Positions 1 to 8,930 are shown, counted from the stretch's first letter. The stretch: 64,000 bases of DNA from Microbacterium aerolatum (GCF_007988825.1 NZ_BJUW01000004.1:1-64000), one strand, 5' to 3'. Program-made: numbers and translations. Notes: generated from the letters alone by a model not told the origin.

Positions 1-2082
1 CTCGGCGACGACGGCGGCGGCACTCCCGGTGGAGACGCCGTCGGCGTCGGCGTCGAAGCCGGCGGAGTTCAGCACATCCGCTGCGCCCTTCGCGATTCCG
101 ATCGCCTTCGCATGCCGGAACGCCTCATCGAGCAGCGCGACGGCCCGGCGATCATCCGTCGCGGTCAGAGCGACGACGCCGTCGAGCTCGACGCTGGTCG
201 CCGTGTCGAAGCTCCGCTGCACGGGAACTCCTCCGATCTTCCCGCCGGTCGGGGCGATCACGAACGGAAGCACGCCAGCCGCGTGCAGCTGTTCCCGCAC
301 CGCCGTGAGTTCGGCCTCGTCGGCCTCGGCGGTCGCCACGATGCCGACGACGCGGCCGTCGACCGGCCATTCCTCTCCGACCATCCGCAGCGCCGGACTG
401 GGTGCCACGTCCTCGACCGGCATGGATGCGGTGGGAGCCGGCAGTCCGAGGCGGGTCGCCACTGCTGCGCAGAGGCCCTCGTCGATGTCGGCGAGATGCT
501 GCAGCTGGCGTTCCTTGATCGTCTGCTCGTAGCACTTGCCGAGTTCGAACGCGTAGGCGTCGATGACATGCTGCTGCTCGATGCCCGTGAGACTGCAGAA
601 GAAGAGCCGCACCTGCGAGAAGTGGTCGTCGAAGCTCGCGGGTGCGGCGCGCTGCACGCGGCTCTCGGCGATCGGGGCGGGAACATCGATGAACGCGTTC
701 TCGTCCGCGCCGGCGACGAACGGGCATCCGGCATCCAGCGAGTTCGACTGATACGGCGCGACCCCGCCGTGCACTGCCGACTGATGCATGCCGTCGCGCA
801 GCATGTCGTTGACCGGTGCGTGCGGGCGATTGATGGGGATCTGAGCGAAGTTGGGTCCGCCAAGGCGCGTGATCTGCGTGTCGATGTAGGAGAACAGCCG
901 CCCCTGGAGAAGCGCGTCGTTCGTGACGTCGATGCCAGGGACGAGGTGGCCGGGATGGAACGCCACCTGCTCGGTCTCGGCGAAGTAGTTCACCGGATTG
1001 CGGTCGAGTGTCATCGTGCCGAGCACCTCCAGCGGTGCCAGCTCCTCCGGAACGATCTTGGTCGGATCGAGCAGATCGATCCCCTGGAACATCTGATCCT
1101 CGGTGTCGGGGAAGACCTGAACCGCGAGGTCCCACTGCGGAAAGGCGCCGGACTCGATCGCGTCCGCGAGATCCCGCCGGTGGAAGTCCGGGTCCTTTCC
1201 GGCCAGAAGCTGCGCCTCCTCCCAGGTGACGCCGTGCGTGCCCAGCCGGGGACGCCAGTGGAACTTCACGAGCACCGTCGCCCCCGCATCGTCGATCATG
1301 CGGAAGGTGTGGATGCCGAAGCCCTGCATCATGCGGTAGGAGCGAGGGATGCCGCGGTCGGACATGTTCCACATCGTGTGGTGCTGCGCCTCGGTGTGGA
1401 GGGATACGAAGTCCCAGAACGTGTCGTGCGCCGATTGCGCCTGCGGGATCTCACGATCAGGATGCGGTTTCGCCGCATGGACCACGTCGGGGAACTTGAT
1501 GCCGTCCTGGATGAAGAAGACCGGGATGTTGTTGCCGACGAGGTCGTAGACGCCCTCCTCGGTGTAGAACTTCGTCGCGAATCCGCGGGTGTCGCGCACG
1601 GTGTCGGCGGAACCGCGCGATCCGAGCACCGTGGAGAAGCGGACGAACACCGGGGTGACCACGCCGCTCTGCAGGAAGCCGGCGCGAGTGATGGACCCTC
1701 CTCGGCCGTTCGATTCGAAACGCCCGTGCGCTGCGGCGCCGCGCGCGTGGACGACGCGCTCCGGAATGCGCTCGTGGTCGAAGTGCGTGATCTTCTCGCG
1801 CAGGTGGTGATCCTGCAGCAGGACGGGTCCGCGAGGCCCCGCCTTGAGGGAATGATCGGTGTCGGTCAGCCGGGCGCCCTGCGCGGTCGTCAAGCGGGTT
1901 CCCTGCTGGGCGACAGCCGCCTGAGGGTCGGCGCTCGGCGCCCCGGTCGGAGTGCGCACCTCCGGTCCGGACTGATCGGGCTTGGGCGGCGGCACCTGGC
2001 CGTCTTGCGGTTCGCTCTGGCTGGGCGGCTGAGGGGCGGGACGGCCGGGGATCTGGATCTCGGGCTCTTCGTGAGTGGACAT
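1..2082 (-). CDS. katE: Large-subunit (HPII/KatE-type) catalase, 3' end beyond window
   Basis: Heme catalase converting hydrogen peroxide to water and oxygen in the cytosol. 694 codons are present with no stop before the window edge; HPII enzymes are about 700-750 aa, so little is missing. A proline-rich N-terminal arm precedes the catalase core. Distal His112 lies in the VHARGAAAHG motif and the proximal heme ligand Tyr399 in RLFSYIDTQ. From about residue 570 a DJ-1/PfpI-like C-terminal domain follows, which marks clade 2 enzymes. ATG at 2082 is chosen because AAGGAG stands just upstream. It diverges from the Mn exporter gene terC, so two oxidative-stress functions share an intergenic region. 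Family assignment is firm; the symbol is by similarity to E. coli katE. Confidence 0.95.
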   Translation of the reverse strand, partial: MSTHEEPEIQIPGRPAPQPPSQSEPQDGQVPPPKPDQSGPEVRTPTGAPSADPQAAVAQQGTRLTTAQGARLTDTDHSLKAGPRGPVLLQDHHLREKITHFDHERIPERVVHARGAAAHGRFESNGRGGSITRAGFLQSGVVTPVFVRFSTVLGSRGSADTVRDTRGFATKFYTEEGVYDLVGNNIPVFFIQDGIKFPDVVHAAKPHPDREIPQAQSAHDTFWDFVSLHTEAQHHTMWNMSDRGIPRSYRMMQGFGIHTFRMIDDAGATVLVKFHWRPRLGTHGVTWEEAQLLAGKDPDFHRRDLADAIESGAFPQWDLAVQVFPDTEDQMFQGIDLLDPTKIVPEELAPLEVLGTMTLDRNPVNYFAETEQVAFHPGHLVPGIDVTNDALLQGRLFSYIDTQITRLGGPNFAQIPINRPHAPVNDMLRDGMHQSAVHGGVAPYQSNSLDAGCPFVAGADENAFIDVPAPIAESRVQRAAPASFDDHFSQVRLFFCSLTGIEQQHVIDAYAFELGKCYEQTIKERQLQHLADIDEGLCAAVATRLGLPAPTASMPVEDVAPSPALRMVGEEWPVDGRVVGIVATAEADEAELTAVREQLHAAGVLPFVIAPTGGKIGGVPVQRSFDTATSVELDGVVALTATDDRRAVALLDEAFRHAKAIGIAKGAADVLNSAGFDADADGVSTGSAAAVVAE

Positions 2083-2149
2083 GCAGCTGCTCCTTCGCCA
2101 TCGGATGATCGCTTCAGGGTGCGTCGGTGGCGTTGCATTGAGGAGGGGA

Positions 2150-2204
2150 TTGACAGGCGCGCCGACGGGCGTGCGTCCGTGGCCCTCACAACCTCCGGTA
2201 GAAT
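2150..2204 (+). promoter_or_regulatory. Candidate promoter of terC
   Basis: TAGAAT at 2199-2204 is a good -10 box whose start point would fall near 2211, exactly at the first paired base of the riboswitch downstream. A TTGACA at 2150-2155 is perfect but 43 bp from this -10, so it is not its -35 partner and may be chance. Confidence 0.5.
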
Positions 2205-2210
2205 TTGTCG

Positions 2211-2311
2211 AGCGAGAGGGAGTATCCCGATTCTCCGCGTTCGTCATCACGAGCAACGACAGTGTTGCTCCGGACGCGGGCCGCGTATCGTGCGGGGGAG
2301 AGACTTTCGGC
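2211..2311 (+). promoter_or_regulatory. yybP-ykoY-type manganese riboswitch upstream of terC
   Basis: The leader carries the family's conserved GGGAGTA (2218-2224) and, at the far end, GAGAGAC (2298-2304). A basal helix pairs CGAGAG (2213-2218) with CTTTCG (2304-2309). An inner helix CGCGTTC/GGACGCG carries a terminal hairpin GAGCAAC-GACAGT-GTTGCTC. Two helices meeting at AGTA and AGAC loops are the hallmark of this Mn2+-sensing class. It lies directly before a TerC/Alx exporter, the commonest gene under its control. Covariance scoring was not possible, so the call rests on motifs, helices and gene context. Confidence 0.82.
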
Positions 2312-2347
2312 CTCTTACCGACCTCTCTCGAAAGGTGCTGTGCGCCC

Positions 2348-3364
2348 TTGAACATCCCTGTCTGGTTCGAAATCACCGCTCTGGTGGTGCTCGTCCTCGT
2401 CCTCATCGGCGATCTGCTGCTCGTACGTCTGCGTCCCCACATCCCGTCCACCAAGGAGTCCACGCTCTGGGTGGTCTTCTATGTCGGTCTGGCGCTCATC
2501 TTCGCGGGACTGCTGTATTTCATCGCCGGAGGCCAGTTCGCCGGCGAGTTCCTCACCGGCTGGGCGCTGGAGTACAGCCTCTCGATCGACAACCTCTTCG
2601 TGTTCGTGCTGATCATGGCGCAGTTCTCCGTGCCGCGCCGCCTCCAGCAGCAGGTGCTGATGGTCGGCATCCTCATCGCGATCATCCTGCGCGGCATCTT
2701 CATCGTCGCCGGCGTCGCGATCATCGAGAACTTCTCGCCGATCTTCTACGTCTTCGGTGCCTTCCTGGTGTGGACCGCAGTTCGCCAGGCCATGCCGGAG
2801 GGCGACCACGAGGGCGAGGTCAAGCGCGAGAACTTCATCGTCCGGCTGCTTCGCCGCCGCATCGACATCAGCGACGAGTACGACGGGCCGAAGCTGCGCA
2901 CGGTCGTCGAGGGCAAGAAGATGTGGACGCCGATGATCATCGTCTTCGTGGCGATCGGCGTCACGGACCTGATGTTCGCGATCGACTCGATCCCGGCGAT
3001 CTTCAGCATCACCCAGAACACCTTCCTCGTGTTCACGGCGAACATCTTCGCGCTCATGGGCCTGCGCCAGCTGTACTTCCTGCTCGGCGACCTGCTCGAC
3101 CGCCTGCGCTACCTGCACTACGGCATCGCCGTCATCCTCGGCTTCATCGGCGTCAAGCTCATCCTCCACGCGATGCACGTCAACGAGCTGCCCTTCATCA
3201 ACAACGGGCAGCACATCGAGTGGGCGCCCGACATCCCGATCTGGTTGTCGCTCACGGTCATCGTCGCCTCCATGGGAATCGCGACCATCGCGAGCCTGAT
3301 CGCTTCGTCGCGCGAACGGCGACGCGCTCCGGAGGAGCTGCATCCCGAGCCGCCGACGCACTGA
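2348..3364 (+). CDS. TerC/Alx family membrane protein, probable manganese exporter
   Basis: 338-aa integral membrane protein with about nine hydrophobic segments. It has the two acidic family motifs in membrane helices: EYSLSIDN (Asp81) and FAIDSIPA (Asp213). A charged loop of about 40 residues separates the two halves of the internal repeat. TerC/Alx proteins of this kind export Mn2+, and the riboswitch just upstream supports this. The likely start is TTG at 2348 (product begins with NIPVWFE), because membrane segment 1 follows at once and GAAAGG lies upstream; longer in-frame starts would run through the riboswitch. The C-terminal tail is short and charged. Substrate is inferred from family and riboswitch. 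Confidence 0.88.
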   Translation: MNIPVWFEITALVVLVLVLIGDLLLVRLRPHIPSTKESTLWVVFYVGLALIFAGLLYFIAGGQFAGEFLTGWALEYSLSIDNLFVFVLIMAQFSVPRRLQQQVLMVGILIAIILRGIFIVAGVAIIENFSPIFYVFGAFLVWTAVRQAMPEGDHEGEVKRENFIVRLLRRRIDISDEYDGPKLRTVVEGKKMWTPMIIVFVAIGVTDLMFAIDSIPAIFSITQNTFLVFTANIFALMGLRQLYFLLGDLLDRLRYLHYGIAVILGFIGVKLILHAMHVNELPFINNGQHIEWAPDIPIWLSLTVIVASMGIATIASLIASSRERRRAPEELHPEPPTH

Positions 3365-3369
3365 GCGTC

Positions 3370-3397
3370 CTGACCACCCGCCGCTGCCGTGTAAACT
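3370..3397 (+). promoter_or_regulatory. Promoter of the leuCD leader
   Basis: CTGACC (3370-3375) and TAAACT (3392-3397) are separated by 16 bp. The start point would be about 3404-3405, on or next to the ATG of the leader peptide, so the leader would be translated from a leaderless transcript. Confidence 0.6.
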
Positions 3398-3418
3398 GAC
3401 CGACATGCGGCGGGTGGT
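3373..3418 (+). terminator. Perfect 12-bp inverted repeat, probable terC terminator, overlapping the leu leader
   Basis: ACCACCCGCCGC (3373-3384) and GCGGCGGGTGGT (3407-3418) are perfect complements 22 nt apart, starting 8 nt after the terC stop and followed by the pyrimidine run ACTTCTCCTT. In a terC read-through transcript this would be a strong GC hairpin. The right arm also encodes codons 1-5 of the leucine leader peptide, and the leu promoter -10 lies in the loop. Confidence 0.6.
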
Positions 3419-3455
3419 ACTTCTCCTTAGCGGCCGCGACGAGACCTCGATCTAG
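3405..3455 (+). CDS. leuL: Leucine leader peptide of the leuCD attenuator
   Basis: ATG at 3405 opens a 16-codon ORF, MRRVVLLLSGRDETSI, ending in TAG. Its Val-Val-Leu-Leu-Leu run is the signal expected of a branched-chain amino acid attenuator: ribosomes stall there when charged leucyl- or valyl-tRNA is scarce. It sits 57 bp before leuC and is followed by a GC hairpin that begins inside its last codons. No ribosome binding site precedes it, and the -10 box is 7 nt upstream, so a leaderless start is likely. LEU-type leader peptides are described in Actinobacteria; this assignment is by composition and position. Confidence 0.8.
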   Translation: MRRVVLLLSGRDETSI

Positions 3456-3471
3456 GCCTTCCTCGTCGCGG
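3434..3471 (+). terminator. Attenuator hairpin between leuL and leuC
   Basis: CCGCGACGAG (3434-3443) pairs perfectly with CTCGTCGCGG (3462-3471), a 10-bp stem with an 18-nt loop containing the leader stop codon. A ribosome stalled on the Leu codons (3420-3428) would sit just before the left arm and could affect folding. No T-run follows, which is common for actinobacterial attenuators. Confidence 0.65.
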
Positions 3472-3512
3472 CGTCCAGCGTGGCCGAACCGCTGAAAACT
3501 GGAGACACCGAC

Positions 3513-4985
3513 ATGACCGAAGCTGTTCCCACCGTTTCTTCGCGCCGTCCGCGCACCCTCGCCGAGAAGGTCTGGGACGACCACCTCGTCGTCAAGGGCG
3601 AGAACGGCGAACCCGACCTCATCTACATCGATCTGCACCTGGTGCACGAGGTCACCAGCCCCCAGGCGTTCGACGGTCTGCGCACCGAGGGGCGCCCGCT
3701 GCGCCGGCTCGACCTGACGATCGCGACCGAGGACCACAACACCCCGACGCTCGAGATCGACAAGCCGATCGCCGACCTCACCAGCCGCACGCAGATCGAG
3801 ACGCTGCGGCGAAACGCCGAGGAGTTCGGCGTGCGCATCCACTCGCTGGGCGACGCGGAGCAGGGCATCGTGCACGTCGTCGGCCCGCAGCTCGGACTCA
3901 CCATGCCCGGCATCACCGTCGTCTGCGGCGACTCGCACACCTCAACGCACGGCGCGTTCGGCGCGATGGCCTTCGGCATCGGCACCAGTGAGGTCGAACA
4001 CGTGATGGCGACCCAGACGCTGCCGCTCAAGCCGTTCAAGACCATGGCGATCACGGTCGACGGCGAGCTCAAGCCCGGCGTCAGCGCCAAGGACATCATC
4101 CTCGCCGTCATCGCGAAGATCGGCACCGGCGGGGGACAGGGCTACGTGCTCGAGTTCCGTGGCAGCGCGATCCGCGCCCTCTCGATGGAGGGCCGCATGA
4201 CGATCTGCAACATGTCGATCGAAGCCGGCGCCAGGGCCGGCATGGTCGCGCCCGACGAGACGACGTTCGCCTACGTCAAGGACAAGCCGCACGCGCCGCA
4301 GGGACAGGACTGGGAGGATGCGGTCGCCTACTGGCGCACGCTCCCGACCGACGATGGTGCGACCTTCGATGCCGAGGTGTTCATCGACGCGGACGAGCTC
4401 GAGCCGTTCGTCACCTGGGGCACCAACCCCGGTCAGGGCAGTTCGCTCTCGTCGGCCGTGCCGAACCCGGCCGAGATCGCCGACCCGAACGAGCGGGCCG
4501 CGGCCGAACGCGCTCTCGAGTACATGGACCTCGTGCCGGGGACGCCGCTGAAGGACGTGCCGGTGGATGCCGTCTTCATGGGGTCCTGCACCAACAGCCG
4601 CATCGAGGACCTGCGCGCGTTCGCATCCGTCATCAAGGGACGGAAGAAGGCCGACGGTGTCCGCGTCATGGTCGTTCCCGGCTCAGCGCGAGTACGCCTG
4701 GAGGCCGAGGCCGAGGGCATCGACCAGATCGTCAAGGACTTCGGAGCTGAGTGGCGCTTCGCGGGCTGCTCGATGTGCCTGGGCATGAACCCCGACCAGC
4801 TCGCCCCAGGCGAGCGCTGCGCGTCCACCTCGAACCGCAACTTCGAGGGACGCCAGGGCAAGGGCGGCCGCACGCACCTCGTCTCGCCGCTGGTCGCCGC
4901 CGCGACCGCTGTGCGCGGAACGCTGTCGAGTCCGAGCGATGTGTCGAGTCTGCCGGTCGCCGAGCCTGTCGAGATGGGAGCCTGA
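3513..4985 (+). CDS. leuC: 3-isopropylmalate dehydratase large subunit
   Basis: 490-aa aconitase-family subunit which, with LeuD, isomerises 2-isopropylmalate to 3-isopropylmalate in leucine synthesis. The three [4Fe-4S] ligands are visible: Cys359 in MGSCTNSR, and Cys419 and Cys422 in GCSMCLGMN. The substrate-binding [13 protein letters not shown] stretch lies near residue 135. ATG at 3513 is preferred over an in-frame GTG at 3480 because GGAG lies 8 nt upstream and the family starts close to this point. It is followed two bases later by leuD, and a leader-peptide attenuator precedes it. Confidence 0.97.
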   Translation: MTEAVPTVSSRRPRTLAEKVWDDHLVVKGENGEPDLIYIDLHLVHEVTSPQAFDGLRTEGRPLRRLDLTIATEDHNTPTLEIDKPIADLTSRTQIETLRRNAEEFGVRIHSLGDAEQGIVHVVGPQLGLTMPGITVVCGDSHTSTHGAFGAMAFGIGTSEVEHVMATQTLPLKPFKTMAITVDGELKPGVSAKDIILAVIAKIGTGGGQGYVLEFRGSAIRALSMEGRMTICNMSIEAGARAGMVAPDETTFAYVKDKPHAPQGQDWEDAVAYWRTLPTDDGATFDAEVFIDADELEPFVTWGTNPGQGSSLSSAVPNPAEIADPNERAAAERALEYMDLVPGTPLKDVPVDAVFMGSCTNSRIEDLRAFASVIKGRKKADGVRVMVVPGSARVRLEAEAEGIDQIVKDFGAEWRFAGCSMCLGMNPDQLAPGERCASTSNRNFEGRQGKGGRTHLVSPLVAAATAVRGTLSSPSDVSSLPVAEPVEMGA

Positions 4986-4987
4986 TC

Positions 4988-5584
4988 ATGGAGAAGTTCA
5001 CCACCCACACCGGCATCGCCGCGCCCCTGAAGCGCTCGAACGTGGACACCGACCAGATCATCCCCGCAGTCTTCCTCAAGCGCGTCACCAAGACCGGGTT
5101 CGAGGATGCGCTGTTCTACTCCTGGCGTCAGGACGAGGACTTCGTGCTGAATCAGCCGGTTTTCCAGGGCGCCTCGGTGCTCGTTGCCGGTTCCGACTTC
5201 GGCACCGGATCCAGCCGTGAGCACGCTGTGTGGGCGCTGCGCGACTTCGGCTTCAAGGTCGTCCTCAGCCCCCGCTTCGCCGACATCTTCCGCGGCAATG
5301 CCGGCAAGCAGGGTCTGCTGGCCGCAACCATCTCGGAAGAGGATCTCGAGCGGATCTGGGCTGAGATCGACGCGAACCCGGGCACGGCGATCACGGTCGA
5401 TCTCGAGGCGCGGACCGCCACCATCGGCGATTTCCAGGCCTCCATCGGCGTCGACGATTACACTAGATGGCGGCTCCTCGAAGGGCTCGATGACATCGGG
5501 CTCACGCTGCGCAACGAAGACAAGATCGCGCAGTTCGAGGCCCGCCGCGAGTCGTGGCGGCCACGTACCCTCCCTGTTCGCTGA
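4988..5584 (+). CDS. leuD: 3-isopropylmalate dehydratase small subunit
   Basis: 198-aa swivel-domain subunit of isopropylmalate isomerase, partner of LeuC. The N-terminus has the family pattern [19 protein letters not shown], and [14 protein letters not shown] carries the conserved GSSREHA substrate loop. It starts two bases after the leuC stop, and leuC's end supplies its upstream region, so translation is probably coupled. Length is normal for the family. Confidence 0.97.
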   Translation: MEKFTTHTGIAAPLKRSNVDTDQIIPAVFLKRVTKTGFEDALFYSWRQDEDFVLNQPVFQGASVLVAGSDFGTGSSREHAVWALRDFGFKVVLSPRFADIFRGNAGKQGLLAATISEEDLERIWAEIDANPGTAITVDLEARTATIGDFQASIGVDDYTRWRLLEGLDDIGLTLRNEDKIAQFEARRESWRPRTLPVR

Positions 5585-5678
5585 CGCAGAGTCCGCTTAC
5601 ATCGAGCACCGTGAGCCTGGGGCACTCTCGTCCCTGCGGCTGCCGCCGCGACCGTGAACACGAAGTGAGGCTCATCGA

Positions 5679-7046
5679 ATGACGACCACCGCGCGCGCTG
5701 ACCTCCAGGATGGGGTATCTGCTTTGACCGGAGACGTGCTGGCTATTCGTGGAGGACGGCCGCTGCGTGGCCGTGTCGACGTGAAGGGGGCGAAGAACCT
5801 CGCCACCAAGGCGATGGTGGCGGCGCTCCTGGGCGAAGACACCAGCGTCCTGCGCGACGTGCCCAACCTCAGCGATGTCGCCGTCGTGCGCTCGCTCCTC
5901 GAGGTGCACGGCGTCCGAGTCACCGAGGGCGAAGAGGCCGGCACGCTGCGCCTCGACCCGAGCGACGTCGAGTCGGCCCACATGGAAGAGATCGACGCCC
6001 ACGCGGGAGCGTCCCGCATCCCGATCCTGTTCTGCGGACCGCTGCTGCACCGCCTGGGCCAGGCGTTCATCCCCGACCTCGGCGGCTGCCGCATCGGCGA
6101 CCGCCCGATCGACTTCCACCTCGATGCGCTCCGCAAGTTCGGCGCGACGGTCGAGAAGCTTCCCAGCGGCATCCGTCTGTCCACGCCGGGCGGGCGCCTG
6201 CACGGCGCGAACATCCACCTGCCGTACCCGAGCGTGGGGGCCACCGAGCAGGTCCTGCTCACGGCGGTGCGCGCCGAGGGCACGACCGAGCTGCGGAACG
6301 CTGCCATCGAGCCGGAGATCATGGATCTCATCGCTCTGCTGCAGAAGATGGGCGCCATCATCTCCTACGAGCCGAACCGTGTGATCCTCATCGAGGGCGT
6401 CGAGAAGCTCCGCGGCTACGACCACCGGTCGATCTTCGACCGCAACGAGGCGGCATCCTGGGCATCCGCAGCACTCGCGACCGACGGCGAGATCTTCGTC
6501 GGCGGCGCCAAGCAGCAGGAGATGCTCACCTTCCTCAACGTGTTCCGCAAGGCCGGCGGCTGGTTCGACATCCAGGAGGACGGCATCCTCTTCCGCCGCG
6601 CCGGCGAGATTCAGCCCGTCGTCGTCGAGACCGACGTGCACCCGGGGTTCATGACCGACTGGCAGCAGCCGCTGGTGGTCGCACTGACCCAGGCGAACGG
6701 TCGCTCCGTCGTGCACGAGACGGTGTACGAGAACCGGATGGGCTTCACACAGGCGCTGGTGAAGATGGGCGCCGACATCGTCGTGCACCCCCACGGCCTG
6801 CAGGACGGCCCTCGCCGCGTTGCGCGCCGCGAGCTCGAGCAGGCCGCCGTCATCACCGGTCCGACGCCGCTGCACGGCGCCGACATCGTCGTCCCCGACC
6901 TGCGCGGCGGCTACAGCCACGTCATCGCCGCGCTCACCGCGACGGGCGAGTCGAAGGTCTCCGGCGTCGACATCCTCAGCCGCGGCTACGAGAACTTCCT
7001 GGCCAAGCTCGACGCCCTCGGCGCCGACTTCGACGTCATCGGCTGA
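5679..7046 (+). CDS. murA: UDP-N-acetylglucosamine 1-carboxyvinyltransferase
   Basis: 455-aa cytosolic enzyme that adds enolpyruvate from PEP to UDP-GlcNAc, the first committed step of peptidoglycan synthesis. The catalytic loop reads GGCRIGDRP with Cys137 present, the fosfomycin-target residue; mycobacteria have Asp here. The N-terminal KGAKN motif that binds the sugar nucleotide is at about residue 35. The N-terminus is about 20 residues longer than E. coli MurA, and a TTG at 5724 would give the shorter form. It leads the run murA-plsC-gpsA-ddl, with 94 bp after leuD. Only one murA is seen in the window. Confidence 0.96.
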   Translation: MTTTARADLQDGVSALTGDVLAIRGGRPLRGRVDVKGAKNLATKAMVAALLGEDTSVLRDVPNLSDVAVVRSLLEVHGVRVTEGEEAGTLRLDPSDVESAHMEEIDAHAGASRIPILFCGPLLHRLGQAFIPDLGGCRIGDRPIDFHLDALRKFGATVEKLPSGIRLSTPGGRLHGANIHLPYPSVGATEQVLLTAVRAEGTTELRNAAIEPEIMDLIALLQKMGAIISYEPNRVILIEGVEKLRGYDHRSIFDRNEAASWASAALATDGEIFVGGAKQQEMLTFLNVFRKAGGWFDIQEDGILFRRAGEIQPVVVETDVHPGFMTDWQQPLVVALTQANGRSVVHETVYENRMGFTQALVKMGADIVVHPHGLQDGPRRVARRELEQAAVITGPTPLHGADIVVPDLRGGYSHVIAALTATGESKVSGVDILSRGYENFLAKLDALGADFDVIG

Positions 7047-7051
7047 CGCGG

Positions 7052-7807
7052 ATGGCTTCCGCATCGCCGGAGAAGACCCGGCCGAGCCTGTTCTGGCTGC
7101 TCGCGGTCATCGTCGTGCCGTTCATCTCATGCCTCGCGAAGATGCGCTTCATCGGTCGCGAGAAGCTGCCGATGACGGGCCCATTCGTCCTCGCCCCGAA
7201 CCACTACTCGGAGTTCGATCCGCTGATCGTGGCCGCCGCGGTGTGGAAGCTCGGCCGCGCCCCCAGGTTCATGGCGAAGGAGAGCCTGTTCCGCATCCCG
7301 GTGGTCGGCGCCGCACTGCGAGGAACAGGCATGATCCCCGTCGCACGGTCGTCATCGCGCACGGCATCCGCCCAGACCATCGCGCAGTCGCGCGAACTCG
7401 TCCAGGCCGGCCGCGGCGTCATCGTCTACCCCGAGGGCACGCTGACGCGCGACCCCGAACTCTGGCCGATGCGCGGCAAGTCCGGTGCGGTTCGGCTCGC
7501 GATGGCCGGTGACATCCCGCTGATCCCGATGGCGCAGTGGGGCACACAGCAGATCATGGGCCGGTACCAGAAGGGACTGAGCATCTGGCCGCCGCGCAAG
7601 CCGATCGACATCATCATCGGCGATCCGGTCGACCTCAGCGATCTGAAGGACCGGCAGAACGAGCCCGCCGCCATCGCAGAGGCCACCGAGCGCCTCATGG
7701 GCGCGATCACCGCGCTGCTCGAACAGGTACGGCATGAGAAGGCGCCGGCGAAGCGCTGGAACCCCGCGGACCACGGCCAGAAGGAGACCGGACGCCTTGA
7801 CTCGTAA
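7052..7807 (+). CDS. plsC: 1-acyl-sn-glycerol-3-phosphate acyltransferase
   Basis: 251-aa PlsC-family acyltransferase making phosphatidic acid from lysophosphatidic acid at the membrane. The catalytic NH(X)4D motif is NHYSEFD at residues 50-56, and the glycerophosphate-binding motif YPEGTLTR begins near residue 126. One hydrophobic segment lies at residues 12-28. It begins 5 bp after murA stops, and its last 11 bases overlap the gpsA start. The neighbour gpsA makes glycerol-3-phosphate, so the two form a phospholipid-precursor pair. The exact acyl acceptor cannot be read from sequence. Confidence 0.9.
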   Translation: MASASPEKTRPSLFWLLAVIVVPFISCLAKMRFIGREKLPMTGPFVLAPNHYSEFDPLIVAAAVWKLGRAPRFMAKESLFRIPVVGAALRGTGMIPVARSSSRTASAQTIAQSRELVQAGRGVIVYPEGTLTRDPELWPMRGKSGAVRLAMAGDIPLIPMAQWGTQQIMGRYQKGLSIWPPRKPIDIIIGDPVDLSDLKDRQNEPAAIAEATERLMGAITALLEQVRHEKAPAKRWNPADHGQKETGRLDS

Positions 7808-8930
7808 GAACGCCGACGCCCGCGGACCGCGCGTCGCCGTCATCGGCGCCGGCAGCTGGGGAACCACCTTCGGCAAGATCCTCGCCGATGGCGGAGCGCA
7901 GGTCACGATGTGGGCGCGCCGCCCGGAGCAGGCACTGGAGATCGCCGAGGGCAAGCGCAACACGAAGTACCTCCCGGGCATCAACCTGCCGCGTACGATG
8001 ACCGCCACGCACGAGCTGTCCACCGCCATCGACGGGGCGGACCAGGTGTATCTCTCGGTTCCCAGCCAGTCGCTGCGGGAGAACCTCAAGGGGCTGCGCC
8101 CGCTGCTCGAGAACACGAGCATGCCGATCGTCAGCCTCATGAAGGGCGTCGAACGCGCGAGCGGGCTGCGGATGAGCCAGGTCATCGAGCAGGAGCTCGC
8201 CTGCGACCCCGAGCGCATCGCCGTGGCATCCGGCCCGAACCTCGCGCTCGAGATCGCCAGGGAGCAGCCCACCGCCGCCGTCATCGCCTCGCTCAGCCAG
8301 GAGACCGCCGAGACCGTCGCCCGCGCGGCGCGCAACTCGTACTTCCGCACCTTCGTGAACACCGATGTCATCGGCACGGAGTTCGGCGGCGTTCTGAAGA
8401 ACCTCATCGCGGTGGCCATCGGCATCGTCGACGGCGTCGGATACGGCGAGAACACCAAGGCGTCGATCATCACGCGCGGGCTGGTCGAGATGACCGACTT
8501 CGCGGTCGCCAACGGCGCGCAGCCCGAGACGCTCCAGGGACTCGCCGGCCTCGGCGACCTGATCGCCACCTGCCAGTCGCCGCTCAGCCGCAACAATACG
8601 GCCGGGCGCCTGCTCGGCCAGGGCTACAGCTACCAGGACGTCGTCAAGCAGATGAACCAGACGGCTGAGGGGCTGGCATCCGTCGCCCCGATCCTGCAGC
8701 TGGCCCGCGAATCCGACGTGCACATGCCCATCGTCGAGCAGGTGAAGATGGTGCTCGACGGCAAGATGAATCCGCGCGACATCGCACCGCACCTGACTAC
8801 CGACGACGACACTCCCCAGGAGGAGAGAACCAATCATGGACAAGCAGACGGTGGTGGTGCTCTTCGGCGGGCGTTCCAGCGAGCATTCCATCAGTTCCGC
8901 AACGGCGGGCGGAGTGCTGCAGGCGATTGA
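7797..8930 (+). CDS. gpsA: Glycerol-3-phosphate dehydrogenase [NAD(P)+]
   Basis: 377-aa enzyme reducing dihydroxyacetone phosphate to sn-glycerol-3-phosphate for phospholipid synthesis. The Rossmann motif VAVIGAGSWGTTFGK is near the N-terminus, and the NLIAVAIGIVDG and KNLIA-type helix of the substrate domain follows. TTG at 7797 is chosen because AAGGAG lies 10 nt upstream; it overlaps plsC by 11 bases. The family is usually 330-345 aa. Here no stop occurs until 95 nt inside ddl, giving a C-terminal tail of about 31 residues read in another frame of ddl. The tail composition (Arg, Gly, Phe) is unlike the rest. Confidence 0.93.
   Translation: MTRKNADARGPRVAVIGAGSWGTTFGKILADGGAQVTMWARRPEQALEIAEGKRNTKYLPGINLPRTMTATHELSTAIDGADQVYLSVPSQSLRENLKGLRPLLENTSMPIVSLMKGVERASGLRMSQVIEQELACDPERIAVASGPNLALEIAREQPTAAVIASLSQETAETVARAARNSYFRTFVNTDVIGTEFGGVLKNLIAVAIGIVDGVGYGENTKASIITRGLVEMTDFAVANGAQPETLQGLAGLGDLIATCQSPLSRNNTAGRLLGQGYSYQDVVKQMNQTAEGLASVAPILQLARESDVHMPIVEQVKMVLDGKMNPRDIAPHLTTDDDTPQEERTNHGQADGGGALRRAFQRAFHQFRNGGRSAAGD

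Noticed and set aside
2150..2155. Perfect TTGACA as the terC -35 box
   Set aside because: It is 43 bp from the only good -10 and no -10 stands 16-18 bp downstream of it.
112..3399. Very long plus-strand open frame (1095 codons) through the catalase and terC region
   Set aside because: It is antisense to the catalase and out of frame with terC. The product is Arg/Val/His-rich without any motif; it is a GC-rich shadow of the real genes.
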